Assembly: GCA_030431165.1 (NCBI GenBank)
Contig: JAUIJQ010000255.1
Span: 1-5,426 of the forward strand
Direction: 5' to 3'
From: Rhodothermia bacterium
GTDB taxonomy: Bacteria; Bacteroidota; Rhodothermia; Rhodothermales; JABDKH01
Length of the DNA: 5,426 bases
Positions 1 through 5,426 of this stretch are shown here, piece after piece. A program made the translations under genes and the position numbers. The notes under the pieces are model-generated. The model did not search any database. It was given only the letters and a program-made list of their open reading frames with translations, and had not been told where the DNA came from. Position 1 is the stretch's first letter. Each line of letters starts with the position of its first letter.

Positions 1-941
1 CGCGTCGATGATGCCGTGGCCGATGACGCCGACTCCGGCTTCGGCCAGGTCAGGTACAGTGCGACGGCCCCGACTGTCATGAGCAGCGTTGAGATAACCT
101 CAGCCTGCGTGACCATTGTGCCGAGAATCTCGAATTCATTGTTGACCCGGATCTTCTCAATGAAGAAGCGCTCCAGACCAACAAACACGAGGTACAGCGA
201 GAATAGCCAGCCCGGTTTGTGCGCGTGTTTGCGAAGACGCCAGAGAACGGCGAACAGCAGTAAGGCAGCCGCAAACTCGTACAGTGGCGTGGGATACACC
301 GCCTCAGGCAGAGGCTGATACCCCCCCTGCTCTGTCCACGACAGGATGTTGCGCGGGTACGTTTCTGCCCATAGCCACGTGGGCAGCCAGCCTGGTTTTG
401 CGTCAAGATTGGATACGATCCCCCAGTCACCGTCACCAGCCAGGTGGCACCCGATGCGGCCAATGCCGTACGCCAGGATCAGCGTTGGGGCTACCGCGTC
501 GATAAACCGTCCCAACTCTACCCCGTTGCTGCGCACGTAGTACGCGATGCCGACGCCCGCTACGACGAGTCCGCCGTAGAACGTGAAGCCCCCGGTCGTG
601 AACAGCATTCCGAATGGATCGGCGAAGAAGCGGTCAAGGTTTTCGAGGATATGAAACAGGCGTGCGCCGGCGAACCCGCCGACGACGGCGATGACCGTGA
701 CGGCACCCATGAGTGCCGACGGACTCGCCTCCTTATAGGTCGTCTTGCCTTTCTTGCCGGACTCGGCCGGGACGCGCACGCTGCTGATCAAGCCGGCTCC
801 GTGCATCCGATCGAGCTCGCGGGCGGCGATCCATGCCGCGGTCAAGACGGCAACGGCCACCATTGCCCCAAACGAGTAGATCGTAAAGGGCAGGTCAACC
901 CCGAAGAGCCCTTCAAAAAAATCGGTCAGTCTGGGATACAT
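1..941 (-). CDS. lgt: Phosphatidylglycerol--prolipoprotein diacylglyceryl transferase Lgt (3' end outside window)
   Basis: Lgt is an inner-membrane enzyme that moves a diacylglyceryl group from phosphatidylglycerol to the lipobox cysteine of prolipoproteins, the first step of lipoprotein maturation. Translating minus-strand 941 to 3 gives 313 residues with no stop. They start MYPRLTDFF, with membrane segments near 20-38, 77-97, 118-136, 150-163, 221-235, 246-256 and 278-298. Family signatures are GGFTFYGGL (117-125), GRIGCHLAGDGDWG (161-174), YPTPLYEF (216-223) and GLERFFIEKIR (255-265). The Arg and Glu that match the catalytic E. coli Arg239 and Glu243 by my alignment are Arg258 and Glu262. 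Residues 43-75 form a basic loop longer than in E. coli. By hand alignment, the positions of E. coli Tyr26, His103 and Asn146 hold Phe24, Tyr122 and Cys165, a pattern I associate with Bacteroidota-type Lgt. The last visible segment precedes a Ser/Ala-rich tail, so little is likely to be missing. ATG 941 overlaps the hisS end by 16 bases, indicating coupled translation. Confidence 0.93.
   Translation of the reverse strand, partial: MYPRLTDFFEGLFGVDLPFTIYSFGAMVAVAVLTAAWIAARELDRMHGAGLISSVRVPAESGKKGKTTYKEASPSALMGAVTVIAVVGGFAGARLFHILENLDRFFADPFGMLFTTGGFTFYGGLVVAGVGIAYYVRSNGVELGRFIDAVAPTLILAYGIGRIGCHLAGDGDWGIVSNLDAKPGWLPTWLWAETYPRNILSWTEQGGYQPLPEAVYPTPLYEFAAALLLFAVLWRLRKHAHKPGWLFSLYLVFVGLERFFIEKIRVNNEFEILGTMVTQAEVISTLLMTVGAVALYLTWPKPESASSATASST
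926..941 (-). other. hisS/lgt coding overlap (16 bases)
   Basis: The lgt ATG at 941-939 lies inside the last codons of hisS, which ends at TGA 928-926. The two frames differ by one position. No strong Shine-Dalgarno sequence precedes the ATG (the nearest purine-rich run is GGCGGATGAAA), so lgt translation probably depends on ribosomes finishing hisS. Confidence 0.8.
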
Positions 942-2239
942 AGCAGTCGTATTTCATCCGCCGAAAGCGACACGTCCCGTTCAGTGCCGTCGGCCATGTT
1001 CTTCAACTTCGCGGATCCTGATGCGCGTTCCGTTTCACCTACAACGATGACGTGTTTGGCCCCCACTCGGTTTGCCTCACGCATCTGTGCCTTTACCGAT
1101 CTCCCCGACAAATCAATCTCACATGAGACACCTGCTGCGCGAAGCTGGTGCGCGAACGACGTGGCCCACGCATCACCTTCGTTGTCGACGAGAACGACAA
1201 ATATATCAGGCCGCTCATCAGTAACCGGAATCTTTCCAGCCGACTCAAGGGCCAGGAAGAGTCGTTCAATCCCCGCTGCAAAGCCTACAGCCGGTGTCGG
1301 GTTCTTCGCTCCGATTTCAGAAGCAAGCAAATCGTACCGTCCGCCGCCGGCGAGTGCACTCTGCGCACTGTCCAGCAGGTCAGACTCAAGTTCAAATGCC
1401 GTTTCGGTGTAGTAATCCAGACCGCGGACAAGAAAGGGATCTTCGATATATCGGATTCCGACCCCATCGAGCATCTCGAGGAGGGCGTCGTATCGGTCGC
1501 GGCTCTCGGTAGACACAAAGTTGATCAGCGACGGTGCTTCCTCGAGCAGTTCGCGCTCACGCGGGTTCTTCGTATCGAGAATGCGTAGCGGGTTTTCATC
1601 GAGGCGGCGCCTGCTCGTTTCAGACAGATCATCCGCAAACGGTCGCAGATAAGACTGCAGCGCCTCCTTGAAAGCAGGCCGTGCGTTTTCGTCCCCGAGT
1701 GTATTAACGCGAAGTCTCAGATCATCGATTCCGAGCGCATGATACACGTCGACCATCATGGTGATGACTTCAGCGTCAGCGCGCACTGTGTCAGTGCCGA
1801 TGTATTCAACCCCGAACTGATGAAACTGACGATACCTCCCCTTCTGCGGACGCTCCGCACGGAAACATGGGCCGATATAGAACAACTTCTGTACGGACCG
1901 CTCCTGGTCAAGATGATGCTGCAAGTACGCGCGCATTACTGGCGCAGTTACTTCGGGCCGCAGCACGTAGTGCGTGTCCTCCCGCTCGAAGGCAAACATC
2001 TCTTTGCTCACGATGTCAGTGAGCTGGCCGATGCCGCGTGCAATCAATGCTGTCGGCTCAAGAATCGGCGTGCGGATTTCCCGCGCACCGTAACGTCCGA
2101 GCACATCAACGACTGTCCGCTCCACGTGCCGCCATGCAGCGGAACCGGCGATAGCACGACCGTCTGCTGATGAAGCGGTTGGCAGGACATCGAATGTGCC
2201 CTTTATCGATCTAAAGCTCTCTGCGGCCTGCTTCTTCAC
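926..2239 (-). CDS. hisS: Histidine--tRNA ligase (histidyl-tRNA synthetase)
   Basis: This class II aminoacyl-tRNA synthetase attaches histidine to tRNA-His using ATP in the cytoplasm. From GTG 2239 it is 437 residues, near the usual 420-430. It begins with the family's SFRSIKGTFDVLP (9-21) and carries class II motif 2 as FRAERPQKGRYRQFHQFG (126-143). The histidine-binding signature VRGLDYYT (271-278), GGGRYDLL (298-305) and motif 3 AVGFAAGIERL (317-327) follow. The anticodon-binding domain runs from about 345 to the end. The TxE-loop motif is RPEVTAPV rather than the common RPEGT, a conservative oddity. The frame stays open upstream, with an ATG at 2305 and a TTG at 2320 that overlap the EIIA gene by 29 and 44 bases. 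They would add 22-27 residues lacking family similarity, so GTG 2239 is preferred. The TGA (928-926) lies inside the start of lgt, with a 16-base overlap. Confidence 0.95.
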   Translation of the reverse strand: MKKQAAESFRSIKGTFDVLPTASSADGRAIAGSAAWRHVERTVVDVLGRYGAREIRTPILEPTALIARGIGQLTDIVSKEMFAFEREDTHYVLRPEVTAPVMRAYLQHHLDQERSVQKLFYIGPCFRAERPQKGRYRQFHQFGVEYIGTDTVRADAEVITMMVDVYHALGIDDLRLRVNTLGDENARPAFKEALQSYLRPFADDLSETSRRRLDENPLRILDTKNPRERELLEEAPSLINFVSTESRDRYDALLEMLDGVGIRYIEDPFLVRGLDYYTETAFELESDLLDSAQSALAGGGRYDLLASEIGAKNPTPAVGFAAGIERLFLALESAGKIPVTDERPDIFVVLVDNEGDAWATSFAHQLRAAGVSCEIDLSGRSVKAQMREANRVGAKHVIVVGETERASGSAKLKNMADGTERDVSLSADEIRLLCIPD

Positions 2240-2276
2240 GTCGTAAGCGTTTCTTTGGACCTGATTCGACGGGGAG

Positions 2277-2804
2277 TCAATGTGCGAGGAGTTCAGTTTC
2301 CGCATCAGCAAACGCTGCAATCACACCCTCTGCACTTGTTTCGGCGAGTAGTCGCGAGCGGAGGTCCCTGCGCTGGACAAGCCGCGATACGCGACTCAGT
2401 ATTCGGATGTGCCTCGACATGTCGGCCCTTGGACCGGCAAGCAGAAAAACAAGGCGCACCGGTACGTCGTCGGGTGCCTCAAATCGAGCCGGGTCTTTGG
2501 TAACGGCAAACGCAGCGACCGTGGCAGTGACCGCATCGGTACGCGCATGCGGCAGTGCAAAGCCACCGCCAACGCCCGTCGACATTTGAAGCTCACGTTC
2601 CTGTACAGCCTTCCTTAGCCGCTCCAGATCAGTGACACGCGGATCATCGCGTAGCAGATCAACGACGCGCCCGATCACGTCCGCACTCGCGCCGCCGGGA
2701 GAGTCAACGGCAACACTGGCCAGGGAGAGGAGCGACGATATATTGGTGTCGGTATCCGGCATTACAGGCTGACTTCCAACGACGGATGCCTCGTACAGCG
2801 TCAT
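2277..2804 (-). CDS. Stand-alone PTS EIIA type-2 (PtsN-like) domain protein
   Basis: The 175-residue product is a single phosphotransferase EIIA domain of the fructose/mannitol/nitrogen-regulatory type, which takes a phosphoryl group from HPr on a histidine. The core runs from about residue 50 to 170. The phosphorylation motif is GGGFALPHAR (79-88), with His86 the predicted phosphorylated residue. The family's central strand follows (VPVRLVFLLAGP), then the helix region after HIRILSRVSRL. The first 20-45 residues are variable, and a second ATG at 2762 would give a protein 14 residues shorter, closer to the usual length of about 150. No EIIB, EIIC, HPr or EI gene is adjacent, which favours a regulatory role like EIIA-Ntr over sugar transport, but the target is unknown. 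It ends at TGA 2279-2277, 37 bases before the favoured hisS start, so it is probably cotranscribed with hisS and lgt. Confidence 0.85.
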   Translation of the reverse strand: MTLYEASVVGSQPVMPDTDTNISSLLSLASVAVDSPGGASADVIGRVVDLLRDDPRVTDLERLRKAVQERELQMSTGVGGGFALPHARTDAVTATVAAFAVTKDPARFEAPDDVPVRLVFLLAGPRADMSRHIRILSRVSRLVQRRDLRSRLLAETSAEGVIAAFADAETELLAH

Positions 2805-2867
2805 CGCGGTGAAAGTTCTCCCTCCGCGAAAAATGCGATTCGCCGGTGAATTGCCGTCTACACGACG
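2805..2867 (-). promoter_or_regulatory. Intergenic spacer with imperfect hairpin and displaced purine-rich site
   Basis: This is the only clear gap in the cluster, 63 bases between the pseudouridine synthase stop (TAA 2870-2868) and the EIIA ATG at 2804. Bases 2824-2846 can fold as an imperfect hairpin: a seven-pair stem of CCG plus CGAA against TTCG plus CGG, with one bulged base and an eight-base loop. A GGAGG-like run at 2825-2821 lies 16 bases before the ATG, further than an ideal Shine-Dalgarno site, and its first two Gs fall in the 3' arm of the hairpin. There is no U tract after the hairpin in the direction of transcription, so it is not a standard intrinsic terminator. No convincing promoter boxes were seen. 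Any function is speculative. Confidence 0.25.
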
Positions 2868-3977
2868 TTAACGATCCTTTTCGAGCCGTTCAATTGCGTG
2901 CATCATGTCGGGCGGCGTCGCGGCTGTGTATCGCACCAGCTCCCCGGTATCTGGGTGCACAAACTCCAACTCGCGCGCGTGTAAAGCCTGTCGGGCGAGT
3001 ACCTCAAACAGGTTGCGGAAAAACGCCCGACGGTTTCGGGTATCGGGACCGTGCTTGATCTCATCGCCGCCGTACGTCGTGTCGCCGAGGACCGGGTGCC
3101 CAAGGTGAGCAGCGTGAACGCGGATCTGATGCGTACGACCCGTCTCCAGTCGAAACTCGACGAGCGTCAAGTGCTCCCACCGACGTAGCGTTTTGTAGTG
3201 TGTACGTGCTTCCTTACCGCCTTTCTTCACGACCGCCATCTTCTTTCGGTCGCGCGGGCTACGCCCGATCGGCGCATCGATCTCTCCCGATTCAGGCAGA
3301 TGCCCCCACAGAATCGCTTCGTAGGTGCGATGTATGGTCCGTACTTCAAATTGTCGGGCGAGGAAGACGTGCGCAGCGTCGTCTTTTGCGACAACCATCA
3401 GGCCCGACGTGTCTTTGTCCAGGCGATGAACGATGCCAGGTCTGATATGCCCTCGTTCCTCATCGGCGGCCCGGTTGAGCGTCGACAGGCCAAACGGTGT
3501 ATCGGTGTCACCGTCACCGTCGTCGTCAATGCCGCCCTCCTCCTCGCGAGCGTCGGCCCCGCGATCACTTTCAGAAGCATCAAGCCCCGGGCTCCCGACG
3601 TGGTGGAGCAATGCATTGACGAGCGTTCCCGACCGGTGACCGTACGCAGGATGAACAACCATCCCAGCAGCCTTGTTGACTACGATCAGCCGGGAATCCT
3701 CGTGCACGATATCGAGCGGGATTGCTTCCGGCTCAACGCGAATCGGCGGCTGCTTCCACACCGTGCATGTGATTACATCGCCGGCGGTCACCGAGTATGA
3801 TGGCTTCGACTCAACGCGCCCGTTGACACGAACGTGCCCCTCCTTGACGGCTCGCTGCACCTTTGATCGCGTGGCGTTGAGAACAAAGCCCGTGATATAC
3901 ACGTCGAGTCGCCCCCCATCGGTATAACCGCCGGGCACTTCCAGGACAATCTCTGTCTGTACGCGCTCTTCGCTCAC
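2868..3977 (-). CDS. rluD: RluA/RluD-family 23S rRNA pseudouridine synthase with acidic insertion
   Basis: This enzyme isomerises uridine to pseudouridine in structured RNA, and RluD-type members act on 23S rRNA. Taking GTG 3977 as start gives 369 residues. An S4 RNA-binding domain lies at about 21-74 (GRLDVYI through VRVNGR), followed by the catalytic domain with IVVNKAAGMVVHP at about 98-110. The active-site motif HRLDKDTSGLMVVAK starts near residue 184, with catalytic Asp about 187. ETGRTHQIRVHAAHLGHPVLGD follows at about 278-299. Residues about 129-175, between VNALLHHVG and GIVHRLDK, form an acidic insertion roughly 40 residues longer than the E. coli RluD linker. The frame continues up to a GTG at 4070, but that start would overlap dprA by 73 bases and add 31 residues with no domain match. 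GTG 3977 is 20 bases after the dprA stop and precedes the S4 domain by a normal distance. The substrate position cannot be read from sequence, so RluD rather than RluA or RluC is an inference from the S4 domain. Confidence 0.9.
   Translation of the reverse strand: MSEERVQTEIVLEVPGGYTDGGRLDVYITGFVLNATRSKVQRAVKEGHVRVNGRVESKPSYSVTAGDVITCTVWKQPPIRVEPEAIPLDIVHEDSRLIVVNKAAGMVVHPAYGHRSGTLVNALLHHVGSPGLDASESDRGADAREEEGGIDDDGDGDTDTPFGLSTLNRAADEERGHIRPGIVHRLDKDTSGLMVVAKDDAAHVFLARQFEVRTIHRTYEAILWGHLPESGEIDAPIGRSPRDRKKMAVVKKGGKEARTHYKTLRRWEHLTLVEFRLETGRTHQIRVHAAHLGHPVLGDTTYGGDEIKHGPDTRNRRAFFRNLFEVLARQALHARELEFVHPDTGELVRYTAATPPDMMHAIERLEKDR
3498..3530 (-). repeat. Short GAC/GGT codon repeat in the rluD-like gene
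   Basis: The minus strand here contains GAC GAC GAC GGT GAC GGT GAC, followed by ACC GAT ACA, giving the acidic tract DDDGDGDTDT. It is the core of the family-atypical insertion in the pseudouridine synthase. The repeat is in frame and low in complexity, the sort of tract that can grow or shrink by slippage in three-base steps without breaking the gene. Confidence 0.6.
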
Positions 3978-3997
3978 GTTGGTAGTAGCCGATCCGG

Positions 3998-5035
3998 TTA
4001 CACTGTTGGGACCCTGCAGCGTCGATAACGCCCGCCAGGTAGCTTGAATACTGAGCCTTGAAGCTCCCACCGCAGCAAGACGGCCAGGACCCGGTCAACA
4101 CTCAGGCCGGTTTCAACGCACAACACGTCAACGTGTTTGACACCGGATCCGAGGCAGTCCCATAATCGACGGTCATCGCCCTCCAGTTGGTTTCCGCGCC
4201 CGGAGGCCGCTGATTCCGTTACGCCCGCGCAGCCGGTCGCTTTCAAGACGTCAGCCGGAGACCTTACCAGAAGCGCTTCTCCGCGGTGGATGAGTGCGTT
4301 GCACCCGGCGCTGGCAGGGCTGTCAACGCGACCCGGCAATGCAAACACCTCGCGGTTTTCATCGAGGGCCAGCCGCGCAGTAACAAGCGCTCCCCCGGTT
4401 GGCCTTGCCTCAATAACGAGCACACCCACTGTTAATCCGGCAATGATCCGATTCCTGCGAGGGAAGTTGCCGGCGTCGGGCTTGGCTCCCATGGGAAACT
4501 CAGACAGGACGGCTCCGCGGTCAACGATCGATTCCGCGAGGCGGCGGTTTCGACCAGGGTACACACGATCTAGACCGGACCCGAACACCGCCACAGTCGG
4601 CGCACCGGCCTGGAGACACGCCCGATGTACGATCGAGTCTGTCCCGATCGCCAGACCGCTTACTATGCAGAAGGAGGTCGCAAGCTCTGAAACAAACGCG
4701 GATGCTGCCCATGTACCGTAGTTCGAAGGTGTACGGGTCCCAACCACCGCAAGACAGGGGTACTCCAGCCACGGTTTCGAGCCACGACACCAGAGATAGA
4801 CCGGAGGCACGGCTATCTGCCGAAGCAGCTCGGGATATGCCTCGTCCCACAGCGTCACCAGTGCAGCCCCGATGCGCGTCGCGGTCGCAAGCTGCGAATC
4901 GGCCTGCAGACCTGGCGAGGTCGCCAGAAGTTTGCGGGTCGTTTCCCGGCCAACCCCCGGCACCTGCCTGATCACATTCTCCGGCAGTGCGAACACCCCC
5001 GTGGCTGATCCCGCGTACTCGATGAGTCGGCGCAC
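3998..5035 (-). CDS. dprA: DNA-processing protein DprA (Smf), start uncertain
   Basis: DprA is a cytoplasmic protein that binds single-stranded DNA entering the cell during natural transformation and loads RecA on it. From the GTG at 5035 the product has 345 residues. They show a helix-hairpin-helix-like segment (LPENVIRQVPGVG, about 17-29), then a Rossmann-like DprA core opening with CLAVVGTRTPSNYG (94-107). Further family signatures are SGLAIGTD (126-133), VAVFGSGLDRVYP (148-160), FPRRNRIIAGL (191-201) and FALPGR (231-236). A C-terminal winged-helix-like segment lies at about 287-335. GTG 5035 is the first ATG, GTG or TTG in the frame after the stop at about 5170. However, the usual first helix of the family (ALIELSLSSGLGP) is encoded just upstream, so the true protein is probably about 372 residues; see the 5036-5116 entry. 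The gene follows obg directly, and its TAA (4000-3998) lies 20 bases before the likely start of the pseudouridine synthase gene. Identity is certain; the start is not. Confidence 0.93.
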   Translation of the reverse strand: MRRLIEYAGSATGVFALPENVIRQVPGVGRETTRKLLATSPGLQADSQLATATRIGAALVTLWDEAYPELLRQIAVPPVYLWCRGSKPWLEYPCLAVVGTRTPSNYGTWAASAFVSELATSFCIVSGLAIGTDSIVHRACLQAGAPTVAVFGSGLDRVYPGRNRRLAESIVDRGAVLSEFPMGAKPDAGNFPRRNRIIAGLTVGVLVIEARPTGGALVTARLALDENREVFALPGRVDSPASAGCNALIHRGEALLVRSPADVLKATGCAGVTESAASGRGNQLEGDDRRLWDCLGSGVKHVDVLCVETGLSVDRVLAVLLRWELQGSVFKLPGGRYRRCRVPTV

Positions 5036-5116
5036 AAGCGTCGGTCCCAGACCCGACGAGAGCGAAAGCTCAATCAGCGCACGCCGCTCATCTGCATCAT
5101 CAGAGATACCACTCAG
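5036..5116 (-). other. Probable N-terminal coding extension of dprA with no canonical start codon
   Basis: Reading the dprA frame upstream of GTG 5035 gives 27 codons without a stop, and the product looks like the missing first helix of DprA: DDADERRALIELSLSSGLGP, running into TLVRRLIEYAG. The frame is open back to a TGA at about 5170 but contains no ATG, GTG or TTG there. Possible starts are the CTG at 5116, which overlaps the obg stop as CTGA in the manner of an ATGA coupling site, or an ATC a few codons later. Three ATG codons at 5100, 5097 and 5091 are in a different frame and hit TGA after at most eight codons. A single-base indel near 5095, real or a sequencing error, would be the alternative explanation. 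The coding nature is inferred from family resemblance; the start codon is unproven. Confidence 0.6.
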
Positions 5117-5426
5117 GCGTCTTCGGTTGACGCTGCCTGTATGTGTTGCCAGAGCCGTTCTTTTAATCCGTCAAGTCCGAGTCGCGCGACCGAAGAAATG
5201 CCTGTTGCCTCAGGTTCGCCCATGGCGGCTCGTACAGCCGCAAGCGTTTCCTCTCGTTCTTCAGGGGCAACGAGGTCGAGCTTTGTAACAACAACCAGAC
5301 TCGGTTTTTCGGCGAGCGCCGCATCAAACAATGCCAGCTCGCGGCGAAGGGTCTCGAGCTGCAATCCCGGATCCTCACTATCAACGGGTATCACAAACAG
5401 CAACACAGCGTTCCGCTCGATATGCC
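5113..5426 (-). CDS. obg: Obg/CgtA family GTPase, C-terminal part (5' end outside window)
   Basis: Obg is a ribosome-associated GTPase that assists 50S subunit maturation and links it to stress signalling. Only the last 103 residues are in the window, and the frame is open through the window edge. They start with HIERNAVLLFVIPVD, a stretch characteristic of the Obg G domain (FLRHIER in relatives). An ETLRRELALFD helix follows, then the guanine-specificity G4 motif as TKLD (in-window residues 47-50) and a G5-like ISSV near residue 76, then a final helix, GLKERLWQHI. The N-terminal glycine-rich Obg fold and the G1-G3 motifs must lie upstream. The protein stops soon after the G domain, so it lacks the extra C-terminal OCT domain of some Gram-positive Obg proteins. 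The stop codon TGA at 5115-5113 sits inside the region that appears to encode the N-terminus of DprA, suggesting translational coupling. The family call is firm; distinction from other Obg-like GTPases rests on the HIER stretch. Confidence 0.9.
   Translation of the reverse strand, partial: HIERNAVLLFVIPVDSEDPGLQLETLRRELALFDAALAEKPSLVVVTKLDLVAPEEREETLAAVRAAMGEPEATGISSVARLGLDGLKERLWQHIQAASTEDA

Noticed and set aside
444..1412. 322-residue open frame on the plus strand
   Set aside because: It lies antisense to the hisS end and the lgt start, both unmistakable. Its composition is rich in Arg, Ser and Pro without any domain, as expected for a shadow frame in GC-rich DNA.
2824..2846. Intrinsic terminator between the pseudouridine synthase and EIIA genes
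   Set aside because: The stem is short and bulged, and no U tract follows it in the direction of transcription. The only T run is in the loop.
3198..3800. 200-residue open frame on the plus strand
   Set aside because: It is antisense to the RluD-like gene across its catalytic domain and shows no recognisable motif.
3978..4070. Longer pseudouridine synthase start at GTG 4070
   Set aside because: It would overlap dprA by 73 bases and add 31 residues with no S4-family similarity. GTG 3977 fits the domain start.
4137..4721. 194-residue open frame on the plus strand
   Set aside because: It is antisense to the dprA core. Ser/Pro/Arg-rich translation with no domain is typical of a shadow.
1..5426. 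A novel defence, mobile or other undescribed system
   Set aside because: All sequence is accounted for by six known housekeeping families with intact signature motifs. No repeats, integrase, toxin-like small genes or unexplained long intergenic regions were found.

Overview
The window carries six protein-coding genes, all on the minus strand and packed almost end to end. They read like one transcription unit running from high to low coordinates: obg (3' end only), dprA, an rluD-type pseudouridine synthase gene, a stand-alone PTS EIIA gene, hisS, and lgt (the 3' end lies beyond position 1). No RNA gene, mobile element, CRISPR array or long non-coding stretch was seen. The largest gene-free gap is about 63 bases.

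Organism: several sequence flavours point to the Bacteroidota/Rhodothermota side of the bacterial tree, by memory of family members and not by search. These are the Obg stretch HIERNAVLLFVIP, an Lgt with GFTFYGG and GRIGCHLAGDGDWG in place of the proteobacterial HGG and GRxGNFxxGE motifs, weak or absent Shine-Dalgarno sites, and moderately high GC. An acidic insertion in the RluD-like protein would suit a Salinibacter-like or other salt-adapted Rhodothermota member, but this is only a lean. The genus cannot be named.

Layout: 5426-5113 is the end of the Obg GTPase G domain. It is followed by the DNA-uptake and recombination mediator DprA (5035-3998 by canonical start codon, with coding signal continuing upstream to about 5116). 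Next come the 23S rRNA pseudouridine synthase (3977-2868), a 63-base spacer with a small imperfect hairpin, the EIIA protein (2804-2277), histidyl-tRNA synthetase (about 2239-926), and prolipoprotein diacylglyceryl transferase (941 to beyond 1), which overlaps hisS by 16 bases.

How they fit together: this is a housekeeping cluster. Obg and the pseudouridine synthase act on the large ribosomal subunit, HisS charges tRNA, Lgt lipidates exported lipoproteins, and DprA handles incoming single-stranded DNA. The EIIA is probably regulatory, since no sugar permease is next to it. I found no convincing novel system. The most useful irregularity is that the conserved DprA N-terminus extends upstream of the first ATG, GTG or TTG in its frame, so it either starts at a rare codon overlapping the obg stop (CTGA) or carries a lesion.
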